A stretch of DNA of 64,000 nucleotides. Source: Actinomycetota bacterium. Lineage in GTDB: Bacteria; Actinomycetota; Actinomycetes; Streptosporangiales; Streptosporangiaceae. Shown piece by piece: positions 18,022-26,282 of this stretch. Position 1 is the first letter of the stretch. Every line of letters begins with the position of its first letter. Below the pieces are notes generated by a model. It did not search any database. It was not told the origin of the DNA and saw only the letters and a program-made list of their open reading frames with translations. The position numbers and the translations under genes were made by a program. Where the stretch lies: the NCBI GenBank assembly GCA_027313705.1, contig DAHVDE010000108.1, positions 17,650 to 81,649 of the forward strand, written 5' to 3'.

Positions 18022-19620
18022 ATGTCAGAGGTCGACGCGGTGGCCGGAGGAGCCGCTGCTGGCGAACCACCAGCTAGCGAGAGCTCCCAGCCGTTCGGGC
18101 GCAGGCGCGACGTGATGATCGTGCTGCCCGGCCTGCTGCTAGCGCTTATGCTGGCCATGCTTGACCAGCTTGTCGTGTCCACGGCGCTGCCGCGTATCGT
18201 CGGTGATCTCGGCGGGCTCAACCACCTGTCCTGGGTCGTCACCGCTTACGTGCTGGCCTCGACGATCACGACGCCGCTCTACGGCAAGCTTGGCGACCTG
18301 TACGGCCGCAAGCGCCTGCTGATCGCGGCGATCGTCATCTTCCTGATCGGCTCGGCCCTTTCCGGCCAGGCGCACTCCATGGACCAGTTGATCGCGTTCC
18401 GCGCGCTTCAGGGCCTCGGCGCGGGCGGGCTTATGGTCGGTGCCATCGCCACGATCGGTGACCTGGTCTCGCCTCGCGAGCGCGGTCAGTACATGGGCTA
18501 CATGATGGCCGCGATGATGATCGCGATGATCGCCGGACCCCTGGTCGGCGGCTACATCACCGACAGCTTGTCCTGGCGCTGGATCTTCTACATCAACATG
18601 CCGGTCGGCGGCGCCGCGCTGCTGTACATCATCGGCACCCTGCACTTGAAGCGAAACAAGATCGCTCACAAGATCGACTACCTCGGCGCGGCCGTGCTCT
18701 CGATCGCCGCGACCGCGATCGTGCTCGTCACGACCTGGGGCGGCACCCAGTACGCGTGGGGCTCCGGCATCATCATGTTCCTGATCGCGCTCGCCGTCGT
18801 GTCGGTGGCGGCGTTCATCTGGGTGGAGTTCCGCGCGAGCGAGCCGATCCTGCCGCTGCACGTCTTTAAGAACCGCAACTTCTCTCTCTCGAGCGGCATG
18901 AGCTTCCTGCTCGGCCTCGCGATGTTCGGCGCGATGACGTTCCTTCCTCTTTACCAGCAGACCGTGCAGCACGCCTCGCCTACGGTCAGCGGCCTGCTCC
19001 TGATCCCGATGATGCTCGGCGCAACGGTGACTTCGCTTCTGGCCGGGCAGATCACGGTCAAGACCGGCAAGTACAAGGCCCTTCCGATCGTCGGCAGCGC
19101 GATCATGACCGTAGGCATGCTGCTGCTTGCCACGCTGGGACCGAGCACGTCGCGGCTGGTCTCGATGGGCTTCTTCGTCGTCTTCGGTGTCGGCATGGGC
19201 TTCTTGATGCAGATCACCACCCTGATCGTCCAGAACAGCGTCGAAGCCAAGGACATGGGCGTTGCCAGCAGTTCGCGGTCGTTCTTCCAGCAGATCGGCG
19301 GCTCGATCGGTGTCTCGGTCTTCGGCGTGGTTTTCTTCCGTGCGCTGAACTCGTCGTTGTCGGCCAGGCTGCATGGGGTGAGCTTCGCCGCAGGCGGCGG
19401 AATCAACCCGGCGAGCGTGCAGCACTATCCGGCGATCATCCGCGACGCGGTGTACGGCGGCATCGCCCACGGCTTGGACACGGTGTTCATCTGGGCTGCC
19501 CCGACGGCAGCACTGGTGTTCGTACTGGCCTGGATGGTGAAGGAAATCCCGCTCCGCGGTCGCGCGGCGACCCCTGATACGGCGGCACAGTCGCAGCCCG
19601 AGCCAACCCTGGTGGCCTGA
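18022..19620 (+). CDS. DHA2-family MFS multidrug efflux transporter
   Basis: A 532-residue transporter with about 14 membrane helices, expected for the drug:H+ antiporter-2 (EmrB/QacA) group. The first helix is VLPGLLLALMLAMLDQLVVS, containing motif D1 around LDQLVVSTALPRI. Motif A is GKLGDLYGRKRLL between helices 2 and 3, and motif C is GPLVGGYITDSLSWRWIF in helix 5. GAGGAG lies seven bases before the ATG at 18022. Divergently paired with a TetR regulator. Substrates of such pumps are lipophilic drugs or the cell's own metabolites; none is indicated here. The mRNA ends at a strong palindrome at 19668-19703. Confidence 0.93.
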   Translation: MSEVDAVAGGAAAGEPPASESSQPFGRRRDVMIVLPGLLLALMLAMLDQLVVSTALPRIVGDLGGLNHLSWVVTAYVLASTITTPLYGKLGDLYGRKRLLIAAIVIFLIGSALSGQAHSMDQLIAFRALQGLGAGGLMVGAIATIGDLVSPRERGQYMGYMMAAMMIAMIAGPLVGGYITDSLSWRWIFYINMPVGGAALLYIIGTLHLKRNKIAHKIDYLGAAVLSIAATAIVLVTTWGGTQYAWGSGIIMFLIALAVVSVAAFIWVEFRASEPILPLHVFKNRNFSLSSGMSFLLGLAMFGAMTFLPLYQQTVQHASPTVSGLLLIPMMLGATVTSLLAGQITVKTGKYKALPIVGSAIMTVGMLLLATLGPSTSRLVSMGFFVVFGVGMGFLMQITTLIVQNSVEAKDMGVASSSRSFFQQIGGSIGVSVFGVVFFRALNSSLSARLHGVSFAAGGGINPASVQHYPAIIRDAVYGGIAHGLDTVFIWAAPTAALVFVLAWMVKEIPLRGRAATPDTAAQSQPEPTLVA

Positions 19621-19667
19621 TCCGCTTCAAGGCCAAGATCTTCGGCCGCAAGAAAGCACCAGATGAC

Positions 19668-19703
19668 GCAGGCCACGGGAACCTCGAGGTTCCCGTGGCC
19701 TGC
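19668..19703. terminator. Bidirectional terminator, 36-bp perfect palindrome
   Basis: Two 18-base arms, GCAGGCCACGGGAACCTC and its exact complement, abut without a loop. It sits between the convergent efflux gene and greA and can fold identically in both transcripts, so it probably terminates both. Confidence 0.85.
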
Positions 19704-19723
19704 CTGCTTGCGCGAAAGGGAGC

Positions 19724-20224
19724 CTAGAAGCTGCCGTATGCCACGGCGTCGATGATGTCGACGTTCACCGACTTGCCGTTGGGCAGGTTGTAGCTCGCCG
19801 ACTCGCCGACCTTTTTGCCCAGGATCGCTGAGCCGAACGGCGACTTAGGTGAGTAAACGGGGATCGGGGCGCCGCTTTCCTCGCGGGACGCGAGCAGGAA
19901 GGTGCTCTCGGCATCGTCGCCCTCGAACTTGACCGTGACGGTCATGCCTGGACCGACCACACCGTCGGTACGCGGTGGCTCGCCCACTCTGGAGTGCGTG
20001 AGAATGTGGGTGAGCTGGTGGATCCTGGCTTCCTGCTTGCCCTGCTCCTCCTTGGCAGCGTGATAGCCGCCGTTCTCGCGCAGGTCGCCCTCTTCCCGAG
20101 CTGCCTCGATCTTCTTGGCGATGTCGATCCTGCCCTGGCCGGAGAGGTAATCCAGCTCGGCCTTGAGCCGGTCGTACGCCTCCTGGGTCAGCCAGGTGAC
20201 AGTGTCGTCACGGGTCTCGGTCAC
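19724..20224 (-). CDS. greA: Transcription elongation factor GreA
   Basis: A 166-residue GreA. It rescues backtracked RNA polymerase by stimulating transcript cleavage. The N-terminal coiled coil runs from WLTQEAYDRLKAELDYL to about residue 80 and carries the acidic tip in REEGDLRENGGYHAAKEEQ. The C-terminal FKBP-like domain contains SPKSPFGSAILGKKVGE. The GTG at 20224 has AGGAG six bases upstream; longer starts have none. In mycobacteria greA lies close to mca, and here mca is the divergent neighbour, a conserved context for actinomycetes. Confidence 0.95.
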   Translation of the reverse strand: MTETRDDTVTWLTQEAYDRLKAELDYLSGQGRIDIAKKIEAAREEGDLRENGGYHAAKEEQGKQEARIHQLTHILTHSRVGEPPRTDGVVGPGMTVTVKFEGDDAESTFLLASREESGAPIPVYSPKSPFGSAILGKKVGESASYNLPNGKSVNVDIIDAVAYGSF

Positions 20225-20303
20225 AAGCACTCCTCGTATTTGCCTGTACGGAGCCTTACTCCGCAGGGCCCGGCCGGGCCCCTTCATGGGGGGTAATTCA
20301 TCG

Positions 20304-20333
20304 AGATTACTTTGTCAGCGCAAGTCACTTCAA
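20304..20333 (-). promoter_or_regulatory. Possible greA promoter
   Basis: On the minus strand TTGAAG and TAATCT are separated by 18 bases, about 80 bases upstream of the greA start. This lies in an A+T-richer island (about 20295-20415) within the 459-base greA-mca gap. The remainder of that gap shows no gene. Confidence 0.4.
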
Positions 20334-20395
20334 CCATCTACAGGTCAAGGCAATAATTCGAATACAGTACCGATCAAGAAGGGGATCAAAGATAA

Positions 20396-20415
20396 CATAA
20401 CTCCTCGGCGTTATG
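20396..20415. promoter_or_regulatory. Inverted repeat in the greA-mca gap
   Basis: CATAAC and GTTATG form perfect 6-base arms around an 8-base centre. The spacing between arm centres is about 14 bases, compatible with a dimeric regulator. It could act on either divergent gene. Confidence 0.4.
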
Positions 20416-20683
20416 CCAGAGAGCAGGCGCGGCATGCCTGCCGTTGCCCGACGAACTGGTGAAACGAAGGGAACTGGTGTCCCAGTACCTGACCTTGCGT
20501 CTACCTTGCCCGGTGAGTCAGCCGGTACTCGTCGATCTCCTGTCGTGTTCGCCCGGCGCCGGTAGGCTGGGCGGTCGTCGGCAGGCAGGCGCAAGGAATG
20601 CCGGGGGCAGCGCGGGTTGTTGACCTTCTTCGCGTGCGCGGGAGTACATACGGTCAGATAACCCGTCAAGGGGGAGCTTCTAT

Positions 20684-21628
20684 ATGTCAGCAACCAGCCC
20701 AAGCACAGCGCAGCCGGGCTATGATCTCGTCGCCTCGGTGGCCGAGTCGAAGGCGCTGCGCCTGATGGCGGTGCACGCCCATCCAGACGATGAGTCGAGC
20801 AAGGGCGCCGCCACGATGGCGAAATATGTTCGTGAAGGCGTCGAGGTACTGGTCTGCACGCTCACTGGCGGTGAGCGGGGCGACATACTCAACAAGGCAA
20901 TGGAGCGGCCAGAGGTGCTGGCCAACCTGCCCGCGGTTCGCCGGGCCGAGATGGACAGGGCGAGGGAGATACTCGGCGTCGAGCAGCGGTTCCTCGGCTT
21001 CGTCGACTCAGGCCTGCCGCAGGGTGATCCGCTGCCGCCGCTTCCTGAGGGCTGCTTCGCCGTCCAGCCGCTCGAGGTCGCGGCCAGGCCGCTGGTCAAG
21101 GCGGTGCGCGAGTTCCGGCCGCATGTGCTGCTCACCTACGACGAGAACGGCGGTTACCCGCATCCCGATCACATCATGACCCACCGGGTCAGCGTCGAGG
21201 CGTTCGAGGCCGCAGCCGACCCCGAGCGCTATGCCGATTGCGGTGATCCCTGGCAGCCGCTCAAGCTCTATTACTTCGTCACCTTCCACCGGGCCAAGTT
21301 CACCGCGCTGCACGAGAGGCTGCTCGAACTCGGACTCCCCTCTCCTTACGAAGAGCGCCTCGCGCCCAGGCCAGACGACGCTGAGGCCAGGAAGGAGTTC
21401 GAGATCACCGCGCGAGTGCACTGCGGCGACTACTTCGAAGTCCGCGACCAGGCACTGCTGGCGCACGAGACCCAGGTCGATCCGAACGGCGGCTGGTTCG
21501 CCTGCCCGGTCAGCGTGCAGCGAGAGGCATGGCCGACCGAGGACTATCATCTGGCTAGGTCGATCGTGGACACGGTTGATCAGGAAGACGATCTCTTTGC
21601 TGGAATAAGGGAGAAGGTGCGGTTTTGA
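20684..21628 (+). CDS. mca: Mycothiol S-conjugate amidase
   Basis: A 314-residue zinc amidase of the LmbE/PIG-L family that cleaves mycothiol S-conjugates so that the mercapturic acid can be exported and GlcN-Ins recycled, a detoxification step specific to actinobacteria. Zinc motif 1 is AHPDDESSKG and motif 2 is YPHPDHIMTH. The C-terminal region (LALLAHETQVDPNGGWF-type segment) distinguishes Mca from the biosynthetic deacetylase MshB. GGGGGAG precedes the ATG at 20684. Its stop overlaps the start of a small membrane-protein gene by four bases. Confidence 0.94.
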   Translation: MSATSPSTAQPGYDLVASVAESKALRLMAVHAHPDDESSKGAATMAKYVREGVEVLVCTLTGGERGDILNKAMERPEVLANLPAVRRAEMDRAREILGVEQRFLGFVDSGLPQGDPLPPLPEGCFAVQPLEVAARPLVKAVREFRPHVLLTYDENGGYPHPDHIMTHRVSVEAFEAAADPERYADCGDPWQPLKLYYFVTFHRAKFTALHERLLELGLPSPYEERLAPRPDDAEARKEFEITARVHCGDYFEVRDQALLAHETQVDPNGGWFACPVSVQREAWPTEDYHLARSIVDTVDQEDDLFAGIREKVRF

Positions 21629-21873
21629 CCCTGCTCGCCGCTGCCCAGCTTGGCAGCGAGCTCGCCAAGGCGAAGCCAGCGCCGGGCAACACCGGCTTGC
21701 TCGCCCAGCCTGGCACTATCGGGTTCCTGGTGGTATTCGGCATGGGCGTGATCTTGTACTTCGTGTTCAGGTCGATGTCACGGCATCTGCGCAAGGTCAA
21801 CGACGCGGCCAGGGCGAAGGAAGGCGCCGCCCGGGTGACCACCTCAGCCGCTTCGCCTGGCAACCAGTCCTGA
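21625..21873 (+). CDS. Small single-helix membrane protein coupled to mca
   Basis: An 82-residue protein starting with TTG at 21625, inside a TTGA overlap with the mca stop. The N-terminal 30 residues are Ala/Gly-rich, one membrane helix follows (TIGFLVVFGMGVILYFVFR, about 31-49), then the basic amphipathic tail SMSRHLRKVNDAARAKEG. Translational coupling to mca suggests a linked role, perhaps positioning the amidase or an exporter of mercapturates at the membrane. That is inference; no function is known to me. Confidence 0.8.
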   Translation: MTLLAAAQLGSELAKAKPAPGNTGLLAQPGTIGFLVVFGMGVILYFVFRSMSRHLRKVNDAARAKEGAARVTTSAASPGNQS

Positions 21874-21894
21874 CCGGCGGGGCAGCACGCCGGC

Positions 21895-22404
21895 TTACCC
21901 GCGCGGTCCGCTGGCCGGCTGGCCGGCCAGCCGCATGCAGTAGGCGAGCAGCTTGAAGTCCGGCAACTGATCCCAGTCGCGCTCGGGCATCCGGGCGAAT
22001 CCCTCCCGCTCGTACAGATGGGCGGCCGCGCGCATGTCCGGCTGGGTGTACAGCAGCAAGTGCCTGACTCCCCGGCGTTCCGCGCGGGCGATCACGGCCT
22101 TGAGCAGGGCGGAGCCGAGACCGGCACCTTGCGAAGCGGGCGTTACTGCCAGCGCCCTGATCTCCGCCTCGCCTGGCCCGGTCACAAGGTGGCCAGCGTC
22201 GGGCCAGTGCTGAAGCATCACCGTTCCCTTGATGACATCGAAATCGACCGCGACCAGCACCTCACCCTTACCGTCGGCTCCGAGAGCGCGCAGCGTTGGC
22301 TCGTATCCTGAGTTCGCTGACAGGTGGTTACCTGCCAGGTAGGAGATGGCCCTAAGGTCTCCGACCGCCGGCATGTCCTCGGGGCGGGCATCACGAATCA
22401 GCAT
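21895..22404 (-). CDS. GNAT N-acetyltransferase
   Basis: A 169-residue GNAT protein. The acetyl-CoA pyrophosphate loop is in LAVTPASQGAGLGSALLKAV (Q-x-x-G-x-G), preceded by the typical beta-4 strand EAEIRALAV, and followed by the C-terminal LYTQPDMRAAAHLYEREGF motif where Tyr often serves as acid. The N-terminal start MLIRDARPEDMPAV is standard. The acceptor cannot be read from the sequence. Convergent with the mca operon with 21 bases between stops. Confidence 0.88.
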   Translation of the reverse strand: MLIRDARPEDMPAVGDLRAISYLAGNHLSANSGYEPTLRALGADGKGEVLVAVDFDVIKGTVMLQHWPDAGHLVTGPGEAEIRALAVTPASQGAGLGSALLKAVIARAERRGVRHLLLYTQPDMRAAAHLYEREGFARMPERDWDQLPDFKLLAYCMRLAGQPASGPRG

Positions 22405-22519
22405 GAAGCAAGCCTAACCAGATGCGATCCGCTTGCTAGTCATGGCTTGCGTGTGCGGCGCACGACGCCGCGCACTAGCCTTGACGGGCGACTTGATCAG
22501 CCAGAGCAGGGAGAACGCG

Positions 22520-22855
22520 ATGACCATGGGCGACCAGGCTCGGCAGGTGACCGTGTCTGCCGTGCCGGCGGACGGGTGGATACTCGACGTCAGGGAGGAC
22601 GACGAGTGGGACGCAGGGCACGTGCCTGGCGCGATGCACATTCCGCTTGGTCAGCTTGGCTACCGCGCAGCCGAGGTCCCCGCCGATCAGACCGTCTACG
22701 TGATCTGCCGGTCAGGCCAGCGCTCTGGTCAGGCGACCGCGGCGCTCACCGGAGCAGGCTGGAATGCGGTGAACGTGGCGGGTGGCATGTGCCAGTGGGC
22801 AGCGCAGGGCCGCGCCATGGTCACCGACACCGGTGCCGAGCCGCGCGTCGCCTAG
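22520..22855 (+). CDS. Rhodanese-like domain protein
   Basis: A single-domain rhodanese of 111 residues. The active-site loop is VICRSGQRSGQA with the persulfide cysteine, preceded by WILDVREDDEWDAGHVPGA, the CH2A motif. The loop of six residues after Cys fits thiosulfate sulfurtransferases rather than Cdc25-type phosphatases. GGGAG lies six bases before the ATG at 22520. It probably transfers sulfane sulfur to thiols or proteins; no partner is adjacent. Confidence 0.9.
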   Translation: MTMGDQARQVTVSAVPADGWILDVREDDEWDAGHVPGAMHIPLGQLGYRAAEVPADQTVYVICRSGQRSGQATAALTGAGWNAVNVAGGMCQWAAQGRAMVTDTGAEPRVA

Positions 22856-22886
22856 CGCTCGCCACGGCAGAAACGGCCGGCGCTCC

Positions 22887-23813
22887 TCAGGCACCAAGGC
22901 CGAGCAGCAGGCCGCCGGCCTGCGTGGCCGGCGAACTTGTGATGAACATCGGAACCCCCGCTGCCGGGGCGTGGACGCGCTCCCTGACCACTGCGCCGTC
23001 CAGGCTGGTTACGGTGCCGATCAGCTGACCTGCTGCGACTGACTCGCCAACCGCCACCGTCGGCTCCCACCAGCCGTCGTGCTCGCTCCGCAGCCAGATG
23101 AACCTGTTCAGCCTGGTCGGCTCGGGCGGGGCCGCCGCCTGCGCCGCTCCAGGCGGGACCATTCCCAAGTGCGCCAGCACGCCGTTCAGGCCCCGCACGT
23201 GCATCTCGACCTTGTCGGCTTCCACGATCCCGCACCCGCCGGCCTCGGCCACGATCGCCGGGATACCCGCCTGGGCCGCCGCCGTGCTCGTCGTGCCTGC
23301 CACGGCACGGTCAGGTCCGGGCTCCTGCCTGATCACGTAAGGCAGCCCGTAGGCAAGCGCCAGCCCGAGCGCCTGGTCCTCGACCGGTCCCGCGTCGTAG
23401 ATCGCGAAAGGCTCGAGCGCCTCAGGCAAGTCACCGCAGTGAGCATCGATGACGGCGTCCGCGCCCACGATCAGCTTGGCAAATGCGGCGGCGGCCAGCC
23501 GCTCGGTCACCGACCCGGCCGGGTCGCCAGGGAAGCACCTGTTCAGGTTCTTGCCGTCCGCCGGGATCACGAACGGACTTCGCGCCTCGAAGGCGGCCAG
23601 GTTGAGCACGGGCACGGCAAGTACGGATCCGCGCAGGTCACCTGACCCGAGAGTCCCTGCCCACTTGCGGACGCCTGCCATCGAGGTGTACTCGCAGCCG
23701 TGCACCCCGGCGATCACGGTCAGCTTCGGCCCGTCGGCTGATCCGGTGATTTCCACGACGGGCACGTCCCGCCCGGCTAGTTCGACAGCATGGCGGCGAA
23801 CCGTCACTGGCAT
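22887..23813 (-). CDS. Succinylglutamate desuccinylase/aspartoacylase-like M14 protein
   Basis: A protein of 308 residues of the AstE/AspA branch of zinc carboxypeptidases. These enzymes hydrolyse N-acyl amino acids. Zinc ligands are in AGVHGCEYTS (H-x-x-E) and DAHCGD (His); the Arg-binding motif is LNRCFPGD, and the C-terminal all-beta domain (about 230-308, with SEHDGWWEPTVAVGESVAAGQ) is of the AstE type. The ATG at 23813 lies four bases after the stop of the upstream KPR-amidase fusion, with AGGA upstream, so both are one transcript. Substrate is unknown. The context of amidases, D-aminopeptidase and glycosylasparaginase across the divergent promoter points to amide or N-acyl amino acid degradation. 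Confidence 0.85.
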   Translation of the reverse strand: MPVTVRRHAVELAGRDVPVVEITGSADGPKLTVIAGVHGCEYTSMAGVRKWAGTLGSGDLRGSVLAVPVLNLAAFEARSPFVIPADGKNLNRCFPGDPAGSVTERLAAAAFAKLIVGADAVIDAHCGDLPEALEPFAIYDAGPVEDQALGLALAYGLPYVIRQEPGPDRAVAGTTSTAAAQAGIPAIVAEAGGCGIVEADKVEMHVRGLNGVLAHLGMVPPGAAQAAAPPEPTRLNRFIWLRSEHDGWWEPTVAVGESVAAGQLIGTVTSLDGAVVRERVHAPAAGVPMFITSSPATQAGGLLLGLGA

Positions 23814-23817
23814 CGCT

Positions 23818-25977
23818 TCAGTCCTTCCTCGTCGGGACGGCCATCGAGTTGAACACCGACTCGGCCGCGGCGGCGACCTCAAGCAACGCGAAGACGCCAT
23901 CGCGCCTGCCCGCGAACTGGATTCCCGCGGGGAGGTCGCCGGCCGGAACTGGCACGGGCAGCGAGAGCGCCGGATGCCCGGTCAGGTTGTAAGGCCCGGT
24001 GAACCGGCCCTCGCCGTTGTCGTCGCCGATTCCGAAAGGCGGGTCCTCGAACGGCGCCTGATAACCGACCGTCGGCCCGACGAGCGCATCCACGCCAGCC
24101 AGGCTCAGGTCGACCGCGGCGGTCAGTTCCGCCTGGTCGTCAAGTGCCCGCGCGAACTGGGCCTGAGTAACACCTGCTCCGAAGCCAAGCAGCGCCCTGG
24201 TGCCTTCGCTGTAACGGCTGGTATCGCGGCCGGCGTGAACGGCACAAGCTTCCTTTCCGACAATAAGGCCAAGCGCGTGCTCCCACCTGGCTAGCTGGTC
24301 AAGCCAGGCGCCGGTCAGGTCCAGAAGCTCCCAGCCCGCGCCGGAAAGAGCACCGAGCGCGGCGCGGACGGCCTGCCTGACCACCGGGGTGACCGATGGG
24401 TCGTCAAGCTGAGTGGTGAGCACGCCGACGGTGTGCCTCTTTCTGCGAGTCTCGCCGCCGGAGGGGGCCGCCCGTCCGGCGAGCACGGCGAGCAGCCTGG
24501 CCGTTCCCGCCACGGTCGAGGTCAGGGTCCCGGCATGATCGCACCTGGGCGAGAGCGGGAAGATGCCGCTCACCGGCACCAGGCCGTAAGTTGGCTTCAG
24601 CCCGACGATGCCGCAGTAAGCGGCGGGGATCCTGATCGACCCGCCGGTGTCGGTGCCGAGGGCCAGATCGCAGACGCCGGCAGCGACGACCGCCGCCGAC
24701 CCTCCTGATGAGCCGCCTGAGGTACGGGAGACATCCCTCGGGTTACGGGTGTCGCCGACCTGCGGATGCGCGAACCCGGCGGCGAACTCCAGGCACTGGG
24801 CCGCGGCGAAAACATCGGCCCCTGCCTCCCGCAGCCGCCTGACGATCAAGGCGTCCTGTACCGCAGGCTCGTCGCTGGTGGCCGGGCTACCGCACCTGGT
24901 CGGCACGCCCGCGATCGAGACGATGTCCTTGACCGCGACCTGCTCGCCACGCAGATCGCCGTCACCTGAGCGGTCAGGCGCGCCGATCACGGCCGCGACG
25001 GCGTTGAGCGGCCGGCCGAGCCGGTCCAGCCGCTCGTAGGCGGCGAGCAGGTCGAGGTTGGCCCGCTCGCACACCCGGTGCCCCTGCTCGATGGCGGTGA
25101 CAAGCTCGATGATCCGGCTGATCAGCGGTGCGCGATCGCTGGCCAGGCCGCCGAGGATGGCGGTCACCTCGGTCGGCCGGTGCAGCAAAGCCAGGTCGCG
25201 GTAGATCCCTGAGTGGGACTTCGCTGACCCCCTGTTGAAAACGGCCAGCCTGGTGAGCGATCCTTCGAGGTCATCGGGGTCGAATCCGTCAAGCGGCACC
25301 GGCCTGACCGGTGCCTGCGCAAGCACCTGCCTGGCTATCTCGATCATGAGCGCTCGGTACGCGGGGTCATCGAGCGTGTCGGCGATCGGCAGGTCGCTGA
25401 CCGCGCCCGCGGCGAGCATCGCCCCGTAGGCCTCCTTGGCCCAGATGTATCCGAGCACGTTGCCGGTCACTTCGGCGTCGGCGAGGTCCGCAGCCAGCGC
25501 GGTCACCCTGTCGGTAATCGTGCCGTCGGTCTCGCCGACCACGAACGTGGCCCTGTTGCCGCGCAGCACCACGCCTGGCGAGGTCACGTCGGCGCCGAAG
25601 TTCACGCACGCCTCGACAACACGGCTCGCGCCGACGGCGTCGGCGAGAGCCCGCGTGTTGAGCCCGTTCTGGAGCGACACCACGTACCCTGACCCGTCAA
25701 GCCGCCCGGCCAGGCTGGCCGCGGCCGCCGCCGTGTGATGCGCCTTGACCGCGACAAGGACCGGGCAGTCGAGCTTCTCCGGCAGGTCGGCGGGCCGCAC
25801 GGCGCGCACGCTGACGGTGAAGTTCTCGACCGGCCCCGTGACCGTCAGCCCCGCATCGTTGATCGCACTGACCACCCTGGCGTCGGCGTCGGCGACGAGA
25901 ACGTCGTGCCCGTCACGCACCAAGCCGGCCGCTACCGTGCCGCCGATCGCCCCGCTCCCAACTATCACATAGCGCAC
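23818..25977 (-). CDS. Ketopantoate-reductase-like/amidase fusion protein
   Basis: A continuous 719-residue frame joining two enzymes. Residues 1 to about 300 are 2-dehydropantoate 2-reductase-like: Rossmann motif [21 protein letters not shown], catalytic-type Lys181 ([10 protein letters not shown]) and Glu270 ([13 protein letters not shown]). Residues about 305-719 are an amidase-signature enzyme with Lys350 (AVKDIVS), cis-Ser423 ([11 protein letters not shown]) and nucleophile Ser447 ([12 protein letters not shown]); spacings of 73 and 24 match the family's Lys-Ser-Ser triad. Starts with GTG at 25977 without a clear ribosome site, so it may be leaderless. The upstream gap holds an inverted repeat and the divergent ABC-transporter promoter. 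I do not recall this fusion as characterised. It could hydrolyse an amide and oxidise or reduce the released hydroxy/keto acid, as in pantothenate breakdown, but that is inference. Confidence 0.85.
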   Translation of the reverse strand: MRYVIVGSGAIGGTVAAGLVRDGHDVLVADADARVVSAINDAGLTVTGPVENFTVSVRAVRPADLPEKLDCPVLVAVKAHHTAAAAASLAGRLDGSGYVVSLQNGLNTRALADAVGASRVVEACVNFGADVTSPGVVLRGNRATFVVGETDGTITDRVTALAADLADAEVTGNVLGYIWAKEAYGAMLAAGAVSDLPIADTLDDPAYRALMIEIARQVLAQAPVRPVPLDGFDPDDLEGSLTRLAVFNRGSAKSHSGIYRDLALLHRPTEVTAILGGLASDRAPLISRIIELVTAIEQGHRVCERANLDLLAAYERLDRLGRPLNAVAAVIGAPDRSGDGDLRGEQVAVKDIVSIAGVPTRCGSPATSDEPAVQDALIVRRLREAGADVFAAAQCLEFAAGFAHPQVGDTRNPRDVSRTSGGSSGGSAAVVAAGVCDLALGTDTGGSIRIPAAYCGIVGLKPTYGLVPVSGIFPLSPRCDHAGTLTSTVAGTARLLAVLAGRAAPSGGETRRKRHTVGVLTTQLDDPSVTPVVRQAVRAALGALSGAGWELLDLTGAWLDQLARWEHALGLIVGKEACAVHAGRDTSRYSEGTRALLGFGAGVTQAQFARALDDQAELTAAVDLSLAGVDALVGPTVGYQAPFEDPPFGIGDDNGEGRFTGPYNLTGHPALSLPVPVPAGDLPAGIQFAGRRDGVFALLEVAAAAESVFNSMAVPTRKD

Positions 25978-25987
25978 GGCTGGGAAC

Positions 25988-26003
25988 GTTACAACACGGT
26001 AAC
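25988..26003. promoter_or_regulatory. Inverted repeat in the divergent island promoter
   Basis: GTTAC (25988-25992) and GTAAC (25999-26003) flank a 6-base centre, 11 bases upstream of the KPR-amidase start. It could be the operator of the LacI-type protein encoded at the far end of the divergent operon. A related TAACG/CGTTA element follows that regulator gene. Confidence 0.4.
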
Positions 26004-26125
26004 ACCATCGGTCTAGTATCGACCCACTATTTACAAGTCGCCGGTTTGCGGCCAGATTATGAAAAACAAAGGTTTGCCTTAGGTGAGCGACGGGGCTTGC
26101 CGTGGCGGCGCGGCCGGGTCCACAC

Positions 26126-26255
26126 CCGGTCGCCGGATCTAACGCAAGCGGCCGGGCCTCGGTCGCGAGTTCAACGAAAGCGGCTGATCTCCGGTCGCTG
26201 GTTGGCTCATCTGGCCGGATCCCCGGTCACGGGTTCAGCGCGGACGGCCGGCCCT
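26126..26255 (+). repeat. Four imperfect 32-33 nt direct repeats in the leader of the ABC operon
   Basis: Copies start at 26126, 26159, 26191 and 26223, each opening with CCGGTCGC, TCGGTCGC or CCGGTCAC, followed by a G/T-rich middle (GAGTTCAACG, GGGTTCAGCG) and a CGGC-rich end. They occupy the 305-base gap between the divergent starts, ending just before a GGCCGGC-rich stem and the AGGGGAG ribosome site of the binding-protein gene. They may be multiple regulator sites or structured leader RNA. Confidence 0.6.
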
Positions 26256-26282
26256 CCGGCCGGCGGAAGTAGGGGAGCTTTT

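Noticed and set aside
18139..19470. 443-codon minus-strand frame
   Set aside because: Fully antisense to the DHA2 transporter, with Arg/Asp/His-rich low-complexity sequence typical of shadow frames.
20325..20702. 125-codon minus-strand frame in the greA-mca gap
   Set aside because: Covers the promoter region and the start of mca; Arg/Pro-rich, without ribosome site or family resemblance.
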